Notes: generated from the sequence alone by a model not told the origin. Counted from the stretch's first letter, positions 1-8,317 are shown. The stretch: 16,704 nucleotides of DNA from Nitrospina sp. (GCA_018665625.1 JABJCF010000506.1:1-16704), one strand, 5' to 3'. A program made the numbers and translations.

Positions 1-746
1 CTCTTGATAATTCGAACACATTTTCTGTCTTGGCATTTGTAGCCTCAGCGGGAACCTTGGCCAATGTAACGATCGTGGATAGTGATGCGGTTGATTTAGC
101 AGCCTTGACATTGACCGGTGATTTAACTGTGACAGCAGGCGGAAACATTTCAGATAGTGGCACGCTGGTGGTGCCTGGAACAACAACGCTTGTCGCTGGT
201 ACTAATACTGCTATTTTAGATGATGCGGCTAATAATTTTGGCACAGTGGCGGTCACTTCGGCTTCCACAGCCACTCTTGTTGATGTGGGTGCGATTGATA
301 TCGGTGCTTCAAATGTAACCACATTGAATGTGACAGCGGGCGGAAACATTTCAGATAGTGGAACAATTATAGCTTCGGGAACGACAACACTGGTTGCAGG
401 TGCAAACACTGCTATTTTAGATGAAGTGGCTAATAATTTTGGCACAGTGGCGGTCACTTCGGCTACTACTGCAACGCTTGTTGATGTAGACGCAATCGAT
501 CTTGGAGCTTCTAGTGTAACCACACTGAATGTGACAGCAGCCGGAGCTATTACTGATAGTGGCAACCTTGTGGTTTCTGGCGTATCGACGTTTACAACTG
601 CCAATGCCCAGAGTATTACACTTAATAATACCAATACATTTTCAACTTTAGCTTTTGTTGCCTCAGCAGGAACCTTAGCTGATGTAACTATCAACGATAG
701 CGATGCTACTGATTTGGCCGCATTGACATTGACCGGTAATCTTTCA
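1..746 (+). repeat. Nested coding repeats: 201-bp units inside a 618-bp higher-order unit
   Basis: The core encoding VTAGGNISDSG-type residues starts at 129, 330, 531 and 747, giving spacings of 201, 201 and 216 bp (67, 67 and 72 residues). The sum, 618 bp (206 residues), is itself a period: 1-128 aligns without gaps to 619-746 (NTFS-LAFVASAGTLA and DLAALTLTG segments). Bases 211-263 and 412-464 are nearly identical, differing at about two positions, whereas the third unit has diverged in its second half. This is a protein-coding tandem array, probably stacked beta-strands that expanded by recombination. Confidence 0.85.
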
Positions 747-2057
747 GTCACCTCCGGGGGTGCTATTTCTGATTCTGGCGTATTAGATATAACTGGCACG
801 GCTTCTTTCACAGCAAGTGGTGCAAATATTGATATCAATAATGCCACGGGAAATGGAATAGGTGGTGCTGTCAGTTTTACAACCACTGGATCAGGGGATG
901 TGACTTTTGATAATGGTACGACTGCTATTAACCTGGGAACGGTTTCCGTTGTAGGCACTCTCGCTGTTCAATCGGGAGATGCGATTACCGATAGTGGAGT
1001 TATTACGGTTGGAGGGGCAGCAAGTTTCACCACGGACCTTTCAGGCAAACCGATCACTCTTAATTCGCAAAACGCTATTACTGGAGCGGTAACTTTTGAT
1101 ACTACTAGTACTGGCGGAGATGTGAGCTTCGACAATGGGACCACAGCAATTAATCTTGCGGCCCACGGTTCTGGAGCTATTGGTGGCGATTTGATTTTGC
1201 AAACCGATGCTGCGACGACCATTTCTAATGCGGTCACAATGAACACCAGTGGGGCAGCGTTGAGTATCACAGTTGATGGCGGCAATGCTCTTAATGTTCA
1301 ATCGACATTGACGACCAATGCTGGTGCAATTACCCTTTCTGCTGATGACGATGTTATCTTTAACGCAACGGGGCAGTTGGCCAGTGCCAATGGGAATATC
1401 TCGGTCACAGCGGATGACGACGCAACTTCAGATGCCGGATCAGGCGGTGCCTTGACCATGGACGCTGCTACGGTCTTCAATGCAGGATCGGGAACGATTA
1501 CTGGAATTGCTGATGAAGACATAACCTTGGGGCAAATGACCACCACCAATGCTACGACCGCTGCAATCACCTTGAACACCGCCAGTGGCAATATTCTGGA
1601 TGGTGACACTACAGGTGCAAATGACCTGACAGCAAACAACGGAACGGTCGCGGTGACCACCGGGGGAGGAACTTTTGGTACAGATGCAAACGCTATTGAA
1701 ATAGCTTCTGCGGCTCTTAGCACAACCGGAATTCCTGTTACTGTTGTGACTCCAACATCTGCCGAAACTTTGTCAGGGACAACTGAGACCGTAGGTGAGG
1801 CTTCGGTCGACCAGACCATTAATGTCGTAGAAGATCTTGTTAATACAGTGGGTAAAAGTAACCAGATTGTAACTGGCAATAGTGGTTCAACTGTTTCTGC
1901 GGGGATTGCTCCGCTTCAGCCTGGCTCTGGGCCAGTCATTGTGGATGTTTATTCTGAGCAGTACAATCTGGTTAGTACAGAAGGGATTGACCCGTTAGTA
2001 GCACCTGCCATGAACCAGTTGAACGATTTCTGGGTCAATGAGGAAGAGGAAAACTAA
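1..2057 (+). CDS. Giant beta-repeat surface/adhesin-like protein, C-terminal part (5' partial)
   Basis: The frame is open to the left edge (first full codon at 3), and residues before the TTG at 30 match the repeat, so the gene starts outside the window. The visible ~684 residues are rich in Thr, Ser, Gly, Ala, Val and Asp. They contain no Cys or Arg, only two Lys and one Trp near the C-terminus, so the protein is strongly acidic. Units with a Gly-Gly-Asn-Ile-Ser-Asp-Ser-Gly core recur every 67 residues, then give way to FHA-like units such as SADDDVIF. The last ~75 residues are non-repetitive and end in an acidic tail (NEEEEN). No membrane anchor, LPXTG or autotransporter barrel is visible. 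This resembles filamentous-haemagglutinin or S-layer-like exoproteins secreted by two-partner or type I systems. The secretion route and ligand cannot be told from the fragment. The stop overlaps the stop of the convergent glycosylation operon by 4 bp. Confidence 0.8.
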   Translation, partial: LDNSNTFSVLAFVASAGTLANVTIVDSDAVDLAALTLTGDLTVTAGGNISDSGTLVVPGTTTLVAGTNTAILDDAANNFGTVAVTSASTATLVDVGAIDIGASNVTTLNVTAGGNISDSGTIIASGTTTLVAGANTAILDEVANNFGTVAVTSATTATLVDVDAIDLGASSVTTLNVTAAGAITDSGNLVVSGVSTFTTANAQSITLNNTNTFSTLAFVASAGTLADVTINDSDATDLAALTLTGNLSVTSGGAISDSGVLDITGTASFTASGANIDINNATGNGIGGAVSFTTTGSGDVTFDNGTTAINLGTVSVVGTLAVQSGDAITDSGVITVGGAASFTTDLSGKPITLNSQNAITGAVTFDTTSTGGDVSFDNGTTAINLAAHGSGAIGGDLILQTDAATTISNAVTMNTSGAALSITVDGGNALNVQSTLTTNAGAITLSADDDVIFNATGQLASANGNISVTADDDATSDAGSGGALTMDAATVFNAGSGTITGIADEDITLGQMTTTNATTAAITLNTASGNILDGDTTGANDLTANNGTVAVTTGGGTFGTDANAIEIASAALSTTGIPVTVVTPTSAETLSGTTETVGEASVDQTINVVEDLVNTVGKSNQIVTGNSGSTVSAGIAPLQPGSGPVIVDVYSEQYNLVSTEGIDPLVAPAMNQLNDFWVNEEEEN

Positions 2058-3016
2058 AGAATATTTTCTACCACTCTTTTTAATCCTTTTCCATCGATAG
2101 ATTTTTTGCCTGAGTCACTCATTGCCTGAAGACTTTCTTTATTTAGTGCAAGTATTTCATCCAATCGGTGAGAGCCCCAGGAATTTGCGCGGCCCAGGTT
2201 TATTGCTGCACCTGCAGTCTCTGCGGCTTTGGCTTTATCTTCCTGATGCTCAACCTGACTGATTACAAAGGCCGGGGTTCCAACGCACATTGCTTCATGC
2301 AAGGTCACACCTCCTGAACAAAAGACGGCGTCGTGATTTGCGAGGGCCTGGGCCATGTCCTGAACATTTTTTAAAATGCGAATGTGATTCTTATCAAGTT
2401 CTTGAAATGCGTTTTGATTTTGGAATCCTGCCCCGACAATGATGGTTGTTTTAAAGCTGTTAGGGATATGTTTTAGGAGATCAAGCGTTATGTTATGTGG
2501 GTCAGTTCCACCAAAGGTGATGAGCAGGGTTTGAATCCTTTCAGGAAAATTTCTTTTCTCTAAATTAAAATTTTCAAACTCAGATGCCAGAACAGCATAG
2601 GGCAGCCCGAAAAGGGTTTTTACACTCTTTGAAACTTTTTTAGCATCGGCCAGATTTAAATTGCAGTCGATCAATATGTCGACATGGTTTCTTCCTTCCC
2701 CTTGATCTTCAAAACTTACGATTTTTTTAGTTTGAATTTTTAAGTCATCAATGAAGGGGAGGGACGTGTCTTTAATATCCAGAATAGTAACGTCAGCCTT
2801 CCTTGTTTCTACTTTTAATGCGGAATCGAAGCCCTCAATAATAGAATAGGAAAGGTTGTGTTGTTTGAGCGCTTCTATAGCAGTGGAGTATTCCGGGACG
2901 AAAAAGGTGGTGTCTGCATTATGCTTTCTAAGCTCTTTGGCAATATGGATTTGCCGTGCAAGGTGACCCATGCCTAGAGTGAAGGAGGCTTGACAGAAGA
3001 TATTTACTTGTGGCAT
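2054..3016 (-). CDS. PseG/SpsG-like nucleotide-sugar hydrolase or GT-B glycosyltransferase
   Basis: A 320-residue protein. An N-terminal Rossmann-like half carries the loop GMGHLAR (His18, Arg21), the position of the catalytic His of PseG. A C-terminal half carries ITFGGTDPHN and SGGVTLHEAMCVGTP, the nucleotide-diphosphate-binding region of GT-B/MurG-like folds. PseG removes UDP from a 2,4-diacetamido-trideoxyhexose during pseudaminic acid synthesis, and SpsG relatives act in surface polysaccharide synthesis. No other pseudaminate genes (pseB, C, H, I, F) are in the window, so the exact substrate is open. It is the last gene of the minus-strand operon. Its ATG shares one base with the upstream stop (TAATG), indicating coupled translation. 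Its TAG interlocks with the stop of the convergent repeat protein. Confidence 0.7.
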   Translation of the reverse strand: MPQVNIFCQASFTLGMGHLARQIHIAKELRKHNADTTFFVPEYSTAIEALKQHNLSYSIIEGFDSALKVETRKADVTILDIKDTSLPFIDDLKIQTKKIVSFEDQGEGRNHVDILIDCNLNLADAKKVSKSVKTLFGLPYAVLASEFENFNLEKRNFPERIQTLLITFGGTDPHNITLDLLKHIPNSFKTTIIVGAGFQNQNAFQELDKNHIRILKNVQDMAQALANHDAVFCSGGVTLHEAMCVGTPAFVISQVEHQEDKAKAAETAGAAINLGRANSWGSHRLDEILALNKESLQAMSDSGKKSIDGKGLKRVVENIL

Positions 3017-3966
3017 TAGGCTCGATGTTCTGAATTAATGTTAATTTTCTTAAGGATTTCATGATCTGAAAACAGCGAATCGGTTTTTTCCTCTTTTCTT
3101 GATTTGAGAGCCGCAGGCATTCTTTTCAGAGCCATAAAAAAGGCAATCCAAAATCGACTCTTAAGTTTAAGCAGGTCTCGAAGTAGAAAAAGAGGAATGA
3201 AAACAATAAACTGAAATGTAAGAGATGGATCTAAAATATTTTTCCACACGAACAGGTAATTATTGCGCGCGGAGATTAACTCGATCTGCCTTCTTTTTTC
3301 CTGCTTGGTGATAGTGGATTGTACTTTATGGTATGCGATGGATTTTGGTTCGTAGCGAACCTCCCATCCTCTTTTAAGTGCCCGGTAAGAAAGATCTATT
3401 TCCTCATAGTATAAAGGGTGGTAGAGGTTGTCGAATCCACCCAGTTCGAGATAGCGTTTTCGATCGACCAAAAATGCTCCTCCACAGGCAAACAGGGTTT
3501 GGGATTCGTCATCGGGTGCTTTTTCATAAAGGTAGAAATGGCCGTTTTTAAAATAGCCCCCTCGGTTTCCATAAAGGAAGGTTTTTCCATCGAATCCAAA
3601 AAACTTTCCACTTACAGAGAAGACATCATCTTTTTCAAAATGCTCGGCTAAATGGAAGAGGGCATCTTCATCGAGTTTGATGTCATTGTTCATTGGCATG
3701 ACCAATCGAGATTGAGTTTGCTCAATGCCATAATTATTGGCCCTTTGAAATCCTAAATTGACAGGTGTTTTTACTCTTCTCACTGTGGGGAATTCTTTTT
3801 CAAGAATTTCAAGGCTGTTGTCACTGCTACAATCATCGACCACCATGATTTCATATTGGCGTTTTGAATCAAAAGCAACAGCTTTCAGAACGCTTGGCAG
3901 ACACTCGCGTAGAAGATCTTTGCCATTCCAATTGGTGATGATTAAAGTGATATCTGGGATTTTCAT
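3016..3966 (-). CDS. Family 2 glycosyltransferase
   Basis: A 316-residue GT-A-fold enzyme that should transfer a sugar from a nucleotide-sugar donor to a surface glycan or protein glycan. Motifs in order are: start of the fold LIITNWNGKDLL; donor-binding VVDDCSSDNS; NLGFQRANNYGI; the metal-site NNDI in place of DxD; ACGGAFLVDR; and the acceptor/catalytic segment GGFD...YYEEIDLSYRALKRGW, then a His (AYHKVQST). The layout matches rhamnosyltransferase-like GT2 proteins. Near the C-terminus (about residues 250-285) there is a hydrophobic stretch with Arg/Lys (FQFIVFIPLFLLRDLLKL), probably a membrane-surface association. The start codon overlaps the stop of the upstream gene (ATGA), and the stop overlaps the downstream ATG, so it is translated within a tightly coupled operon. 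Donor and acceptor are not predictable. Confidence 0.88.
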   Translation of the reverse strand: MKIPDITLIITNWNGKDLLRECLPSVLKAVAFDSKRQYEIMVVDDCSSDNSLEILEKEFPTVRRVKTPVNLGFQRANNYGIEQTQSRLVMPMNNDIKLDEDALFHLAEHFEKDDVFSVSGKFFGFDGKTFLYGNRGGYFKNGHFYLYEKAPDDESQTLFACGGAFLVDRKRYLELGGFDNLYHPLYYEEIDLSYRALKRGWEVRYEPKSIAYHKVQSTITKQEKRRQIELISARNNYLFVWKNILDPSLTFQFIVFIPLFLLRDLLKLKSRFWIAFFMALKRMPAALKSRKEEKTDSLFSDHEILKKININSEHRA

Positions 3967-5087
3967 GAAAGCATCTGGTGAATTATTTTAGAGATTTCTA
4001 TTTCTCCGTTTAAAGGGACCTTATTCTTAACGGTTAATTTTAAGGCTTCCTTGATGTGTTCTTGCCAGTCTCCATGACAAAATTGCTTGTCTTTGATAAG
4101 GATGCCTATTTCCCGTATTTGCAGGTATTCACGAATCGCTTCAAACTCGTAAAAATCATTTCTTTCGCAAGTGATTACAGGCTTGTGGTTTGCAAATGCG
4201 GTGGAAAGGGTCGAATAACCGCCCTTTGTGAGTATTATATCTGAACTGGCGATTAAATCCTGATATGTGAAAATTTCATTGAGAGTGTTTACGGCGGGAT
4301 GATCAATAGGGTCTCGAGTAAGAAACAGGCAGTCTTTAATTTCCCCCAGGTTTTCCCAGGCTACGGAGTGGGTACCATGTTCTCCTAAATAAATAAAAAC
4401 CAGAGTTTTATTTTCTGCGCCTTTTCCAAGGTGATGTTCGAGATCATCTCTTATATTCTTTCCTTTATTTGTGATGAATCCTACTTCTTTTTTGTTGTCG
4501 ATTATTTTGTTGTTTAAATGGCATTGCGGCAGAATTTGCACGGTTGCGTGGGAATACTCCTCAGCCAAAGACTGGATTAGTATAGATTCATTTTTTGTTT
4601 GTGGGAGGTGCGAGTAAATATCATGCCAGGTAAAGTTACCGATAAGAATAGAAGGCAGTTTTAGTTGGCTCGCTACTTTAAGTGGCATGCTGGCGACATC
4701 AGAAATAATAAGGTCGATCTTGTTATTACTGAGCCAATTTTTTTCGTGGGTTAAACTGGAGTTTTTGAAAAAAGATTTTAGTGCCTGGAAAGATTTTTCA
4801 GAATCTATTTTTAAAGAATTTGAATGCTGGCAACCGGCATCCACATTTTGTGAGATGAACTCGAAATTGTTGGGCAGGTGTTTATTGAAAAAGTCGCAGT
4901 CTATTGCCGATTTGATGAAAACGCTGTGAGAGGGTATGAGTTGTCTTAATACAGGAATAGACCGAGCGGCATGACCGTAGCCATGAGCGCTGATGTAGTA
5001 TGCGATGCGTTTGATCTTGTCCTCTGAGTTTTTTTTACTCTTTCTTGGGTTTGTAGTCGAATTGACAAAGTTTTCCGAGATTGGCAA
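3963..5087 (-). CDS. GT-B glycosyltransferase-like protein, related to the L-arabinokinase N-terminal domain
   Basis: A 374-residue frame. After a poorly structured N-terminus, residues ~27-45 read RIAYYISAHGYGHAARS. This Gly-x-Gly-His loop is the hallmark of GT-B enzymes such as the glycosyltransferase-like domain fused to plant L-arabinokinase. The C-terminal half has ILTKGGYSTLSTAFANHKPVI, the nucleotide-diphosphate-binding region. It is therefore probably a nucleotide-sugar-dependent transferase or related enzyme acting on the same glycan as its neighbours. The start is uncertain. The only standard in-frame start upstream of the conserved core is TTG at 5087, which overlaps the previous gene by 53 bp and has a weak ribosome site. 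Between it and the core there is no ATG, GTG or TTG. The stop overlaps the ATG of the GT2 gene (ATGA). Confidence 0.65.
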   Translation of the reverse strand: MPISENFVNSTTNPRKSKKNSEDKIKRIAYYISAHGYGHAARSIPVLRQLIPSHSVFIKSAIDCDFFNKHLPNNFEFISQNVDAGCQHSNSLKIDSEKSFQALKSFFKNSSLTHEKNWLSNNKIDLIISDVASMPLKVASQLKLPSILIGNFTWHDIYSHLPQTKNESILIQSLAEEYSHATVQILPQCHLNNKIIDNKKEVGFITNKGKNIRDDLEHHLGKGAENKTLVFIYLGEHGTHSVAWENLGEIKDCLFLTRDPIDHPAVNTLNEIFTYQDLIASSDIILTKGGYSTLSTAFANHKPVITCERNDFYEFEAIREYLQIREIGILIKDKQFCHGDWQEHIKEALKLTVKNKVPLNGEIEISKIIHQMLS

Positions 5088-5685
5088 AAAGATTACTCAA
5101 CTTTAAATCAACATATTCTTTTCGATTTTCCCATGGGATTTTATCGAACTCGCAAGCGGTTTGGATATAGTCCACACGCCCAAATCGAATGAAGAACTCG
5201 GCAAACCAGCACTTTTTCATTTTGTAGACCCATTGTTTTTCATCGGCCTTTTTATGCTCTAAAAGAAAATGCCGCCATGTATGGGTGTTGTCAACTTCAG
5301 GTTGATGGTTTTCAACAAAAGTTTTAAAAGGGTTTTCAGATGCTTTTTCTTTTTCGATGAGTTTTTCCCATTTAGGTTGTGTCCATTTGCTTAAGGCAGC
5401 AGTGATGGCAGCCCTTGCTTTATCTATTCGGATATTAGCTTCATCCATCACATTGTGTGTATTGTATATAAAGGCTGCGACCAGCGTCATATATTGTTCT
5501 TCTTCAGAAAGGCTATCGGCATTATCATACGTCCATATGTCGATAAATCTTTTTCGAATGACGCTTTTGTCAACCTCGGTATTTTCAACATCCAGATACT
5601 CAAGAATGGGGTCAACTTTTTTACCTGCATTTTCTCTGGCATCAGCAACGGCAGTGTCTTGGTTGTTTTCGTTTTCTTCGCTCAT
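5035..5685 (-). CDS. Hypothetical protein, first gene of the glycosyltransferase operon
   Basis: A 216-residue soluble protein without signal peptide or membrane segment. The first ~25 residues are Glu/Asn/Asp-rich and probably disordered. The rest is helical-looking and charged, with aromatic-rich stretches (IWTYDNADSLSEEEQYMTLVAAF; KKCWFAEFFIRFGRVDYIQTACEFD). The C-terminal arrangement (C-W-F-A-E-F, then T-A-C-E-F-D, then KLCQFDY) faintly recalls the L-2-amino-thiazoline-4-carboxylate hydrolase-like family. That is a weak pattern match only and I do not assign a function. It opens a four-gene minus-strand operon whose other members are glycan enzymes, so a role in glycan or modified-sugar metabolism is an inference from position. 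The start ATG at 5685 has no strong Shine-Dalgarno. Confidence 0.6.
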   Translation of the reverse strand: MSEENENNQDTAVADARENAGKKVDPILEYLDVENTEVDKSVIRKRFIDIWTYDNADSLSEEEQYMTLVAAFIYNTHNVMDEANIRIDKARAAITAALSKWTQPKWEKLIEKEKASENPFKTFVENHQPEVDNTHTWRHFLLEHKKADEKQWVYKMKKCWFAEFFIRFGRVDYIQTACEFDKIPWENRKEYVDLKLSNLFANLGKLCQFDYKPKKE

Positions 5686-5754
5686 ATAGTTTTTATTAGG
5701 GCAAAAGACCCATCTTTCAATTTAAAGGATTTAGCTTTGTATTTGTTGATTTCT

Positions 5755-5800
5755 AAAATATCATAATCCGGTTTACTGTTACAAGAGCCATGATTAATAT
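5755..5800. promoter_or_regulatory. Putative divergent promoters between the glycosylation operon and thiO
   Basis: The 132-bp divergent gap must drive both directions. On the plus strand TTTACT (5772-5777), 17 bp, TAATAT (5795-5800) would start transcription about 11 bp before the thiO ATG, giving an almost leaderless message; this fits the lack of a good Shine-Dalgarno there. On the minus strand TTGTAA (complement of 5779-5784), 18 bp, TATTTT (complement of 5755-5760) faces the operon. Both are only partial matches, and the two -35 boxes lie side by side. Confidence 0.3.
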
Positions 5801-5817
5801 CTGAAATACACCAGAAA

Positions 5818-6930
5818 ATGAAGAACACAGGTTTTGACATTGTAGTAATAGGTTCTGGGGTGATTGGGCATAGTATCGCCTATCGCTTGAAGCAGGAAAA
5901 CCCACAACTGCGGGTGGCCATTCTTGGAGACCCGGTCAATTCTCTACAGGCCTCAAGAGCGGCAGCGGGTATGCTGGCACCTTTTTGTGAGTGCGAGGTG
6001 GCGGACCCTTTTTTTGAATTTTGTCGTGAATCGCTGGACAAGTATTCTTTTTTTCTTGAGCAACTGACTTCGGTTAGCCAGATGCCGGTTTATTTTTCCC
6101 AGGCGGGTTCGTTAATGCCGTCCTTCTCTTTTCCAGAAACCTGGAATGAGCGCAAGGAGTTTTTTAAGTCGGAATCGATTCCACATGAATTATGGGATGA
6201 AAAAAAAGTACGAGAGAAGGCTCCTTATTTATCAAAAAACTGCGGAGAGGTCATGTGGGTTGGTGAAGGGCAGGTAAATAATCGGCAGTTGCATGATTCT
6301 CTGATGGCAGCTTCGAGAAAACTCGGGGTCCAAATTTTAGAGGAAAATGTGTCGGGTTTTGTTCGAGAAGGTTCCAAAGTGAGTGCAGCTGTTACAGGGA
6401 CCAGTGAGGTTGAAGGTGATCAATTCGTATTGGCTTCTGGTAGTTGGTCTGGACAGTTGGCAAAGGTGCTGGATGTGGAACTTCCTTTAAAACCGATCAA
6501 AGGCCAGATGTGCCGTTTGAAACTAGAGGATCATTTTCTTGACTACACGATACACGGTATGATGACTTATATCGCGCCCTGGAAAGAAGGCAATGGCTTT
6601 GTGGTTGGTTCTACTATGGAAGACAAAGGCTTTGATTCTTCTGTCGAGGACAAGGTGATCGAAAATCTGATTGCCAGAGCCGCTGAAATTCTTCCTGCAT
6701 TAAAGGATGCCTTGCTGATTGAATCCTGGACCGGACTTCGTCCCGCTGCAGAAGATTTGATGCCTGTCATGGGAAGGAGCGGAAGGTATAGTAACCTTTA
6801 TTATTCGTCCGGACATTACCGGAATGGGATTTTACAGACCCCCAATCAGGCGGATTATATGGTTTCCATAATCATGGGCAATCGGGAAAATGAAATCCCT
6901 GAATTTTCTCCTTCACGTTATAACCTTTAA
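5818..6930 (+). CDS. thiO: Glycine oxidase ThiO (FAD-dependent)
   Basis: A 370-residue cytoplasmic flavoenzyme of the DAO family. ThiO oxidises glycine to iminoglycine, the glycine-derived building block of the thiazole moiety of thiamine in aerobic bacteria. The N-terminal dinucleotide-binding motif is VVIGSGVIGHSIAYRL (Gly-x-Gly-x-x-Gly). It is followed by ASRAAAGMLAPF, which is typical of ThiO. The C-terminal family signatures are ESWTGLRPAAEDLMPVMG and SSGHYRNGILQTP, with the substrate-binding Arg in the latter. Length is normal for the family. It is the first gene of a plus-strand cofactor cluster, and bioA follows after about 10 bp. No thiG, thiS or thiC is nearby, so thiamine genes must lie elsewhere. 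A general D-amino-acid oxidase is the main alternative, but the C-terminal signature favours ThiO. Confidence 0.88.
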   Translation: MKNTGFDIVVIGSGVIGHSIAYRLKQENPQLRVAILGDPVNSLQASRAAAGMLAPFCECEVADPFFEFCRESLDKYSFFLEQLTSVSQMPVYFSQAGSLMPSFSFPETWNERKEFFKSESIPHELWDEKKVREKAPYLSKNCGEVMWVGEGQVNNRQLHDSLMAASRKLGVQILEENVSGFVREGSKVSAAVTGTSEVEGDQFVLASGSWSGQLAKVLDVELPLKPIKGQMCRLKLEDHFLDYTIHGMMTYIAPWKEGNGFVVGSTMEDKGFDSSVEDKVIENLIARAAEILPALKDALLIESWTGLRPAAEDLMPVMGRSGRYSNLYYSSGHYRNGILQTPNQADYMVSIIMGNRENEIPEFSPSRYNL

Positions 6931-6940
6931 TATAGATAAA

Positions 6941-8293
6941 ATGCAGGATAGAGAAACAGAATCTAATTTAATGCGAGACTTTCAAAATGTCTGGCATCCT
7001 TGCACCCAACATAAGGAATTTGAATCCATAAAACCTTTGCTGGTTGAACGGGCAGAAGGGGTTTGTCTTTTTGATAAGCAGGGTAAAGGGTATATAGATG
7101 CGATTTCTTCCTGGTGGGTGAACCTGTTTGGCCACAATCACCCCAGGCTCAATGCGGCTTTGAAGAACCAGTTGGATAAAATGGCGCATGTGATGTTTGC
7201 GGGTATAACACATCAGCCTGCGATTGATTTAGCTTCTTCACTGGTCAAACTCTCCCCTGAAAATTTAAGCAAAGTGTTTTTCTCCGATAACGGTTCGACC
7301 TCGGTTGAAGTTGCCTTGAAAATGAGTTTGCAGTATTGGCAGCAAACAGGAAGTGAAAACAAGACACGCTTTATTTATTTAAAGAGTGGGTATCATGGGG
7401 AAACTTTGGGTGCGCTATCTGTCTGTGGATTGGATATTTTCAGGAATAAATTTGAAAAAGTGTTGCCGAAAAACCTGGAGGTAGAAGGCCCAGACTGCTT
7501 TCGCTGTCTTTACGGTTTAAATCGTGACAGTTGCAACGCTGAATGCTTTGATCCCATGGAAAAAGCTTTGGCTGGAAAAGATATTGCAGGGGTGATTATA
7601 GAACCTTTGGTCCAAGGGGCTGCGGGTATGAAAATTTATCCTCCTGTATATTTGAAGAAATTACAGTCGGCTTGCGATTCGCATTCGGTGCATCTGATAT
7701 TTGACGAAATTGCTGTGGCGTTTGGCCGCACGGGTTCTCTTTTTGTAAGTGGTGAGCTTGATCTTCAACCCACATTTTTGTGTCTTTCCAAAGGGATTAC
7801 TTCGGGGTATCTTCCGCTCGCCGCTACACTGACTACGGATGAAATCTATTCTGCTTTTTACGATGATTATTCTAGTTGGAAATTGTTCATTCACAGTCAT
7901 AGCTATTCGGCCAACCCTCTTGCTTGTTCGGTGGCCAATGAAACTCTGGCAATGTTGAGTGAAGACAATTTCATGGCAACGTTGACACCCAAGATAAGTT
8001 TGATGAAACAAATGGGGCAGCAGATATTTGAAGGATCAAAATGGTGCGGTGAGTTTCGTCAACAGGGCATGATCGCTGCCTTGGAATTAGTGGAACACAA
8101 GGATGATAAGAAGCCATTTCCTTTGGAAAACCGTATGGGTTATAAAATTTATTTAGAGGCCCTAAAACGGGGTGTTTTTTTGAGACCGCTGGGCGATGTG
8201 ATTTATTTCATTCCACCCTTAGTAATTAATGAAGATGAAATTAAAAAGATGATGGATACTGCTCAAGAATGTATAGCCGTGGTTCTTGATTAA
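6941..8293 (+). CDS. bioA: Adenosylmethionine-8-amino-7-oxononanoate aminotransferase (BioA)
   Basis: A class III PLP aminotransferase of about 450 residues that converts KAPA to DAPA using S-adenosylmethionine as amino donor, the penultimate part of biotin synthesis. Visible features are VWHPCTQ near the start, SSWWVNLFGHNHPRLN, MAHVMFAGITHQPAI, GYHGETLGALSVCG, the cofactor-binding Asp in IFDEIAVAFGRTG, and the Schiff-base Lys284 in CLSKGITSG (numbered from 6941). All are close to the Escherichia coli BioA pattern. A Cys-containing insert (CFRC...SCNAEC) seen in some other BioA proteins is present. The start is ambiguous: ATG at 6890 overlaps thiO by 41 bp, while 6941 and 6971 come just before the conserved WHPCTQ. 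I prefer 6941, but none has a good Shine-Dalgarno. No other bio genes are adjacent. Confidence 0.92.
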   Translation: MQDRETESNLMRDFQNVWHPCTQHKEFESIKPLLVERAEGVCLFDKQGKGYIDAISSWWVNLFGHNHPRLNAALKNQLDKMAHVMFAGITHQPAIDLASSLVKLSPENLSKVFFSDNGSTSVEVALKMSLQYWQQTGSENKTRFIYLKSGYHGETLGALSVCGLDIFRNKFEKVLPKNLEVEGPDCFRCLYGLNRDSCNAECFDPMEKALAGKDIAGVIIEPLVQGAAGMKIYPPVYLKKLQSACDSHSVHLIFDEIAVAFGRTGSLFVSGELDLQPTFLCLSKGITSGYLPLAATLTTDEIYSAFYDDYSSWKLFIHSHSYSANPLACSVANETLAMLSEDNFMATLTPKISLMKQMGQQIFEGSKWCGEFRQQGMIAALELVEHKDDKKPFPLENRMGYKIYLEALKRGVFLRPLGDVIYFIPPLVINEDEIKKMMDTAQECIAVVLD

Positions 8294-8317
8294 CTTTATT
8301 TCGATATTGAGGTCGTT

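Noticed and set aside
1..746. Tandem repeats as a CRISPR array
   Set aside because: Repeats are in frame, coding, 201 bp long and without short unique spacers.
1298..1879. 193-residue minus-strand ORF inside the repeat gene
   Set aside because: It is an antisense shadow of a repetitive, stop-poor coding sequence, with no ribosome site and a low-complexity hydrophobic translation.
30..2057. TTG at 30 as the start of the repeat protein
   Set aside because: The frame is open from base 3 and the earlier residues (LDNSNTFSV) match an internal repeat at 621-650, so the gene continues to the left.
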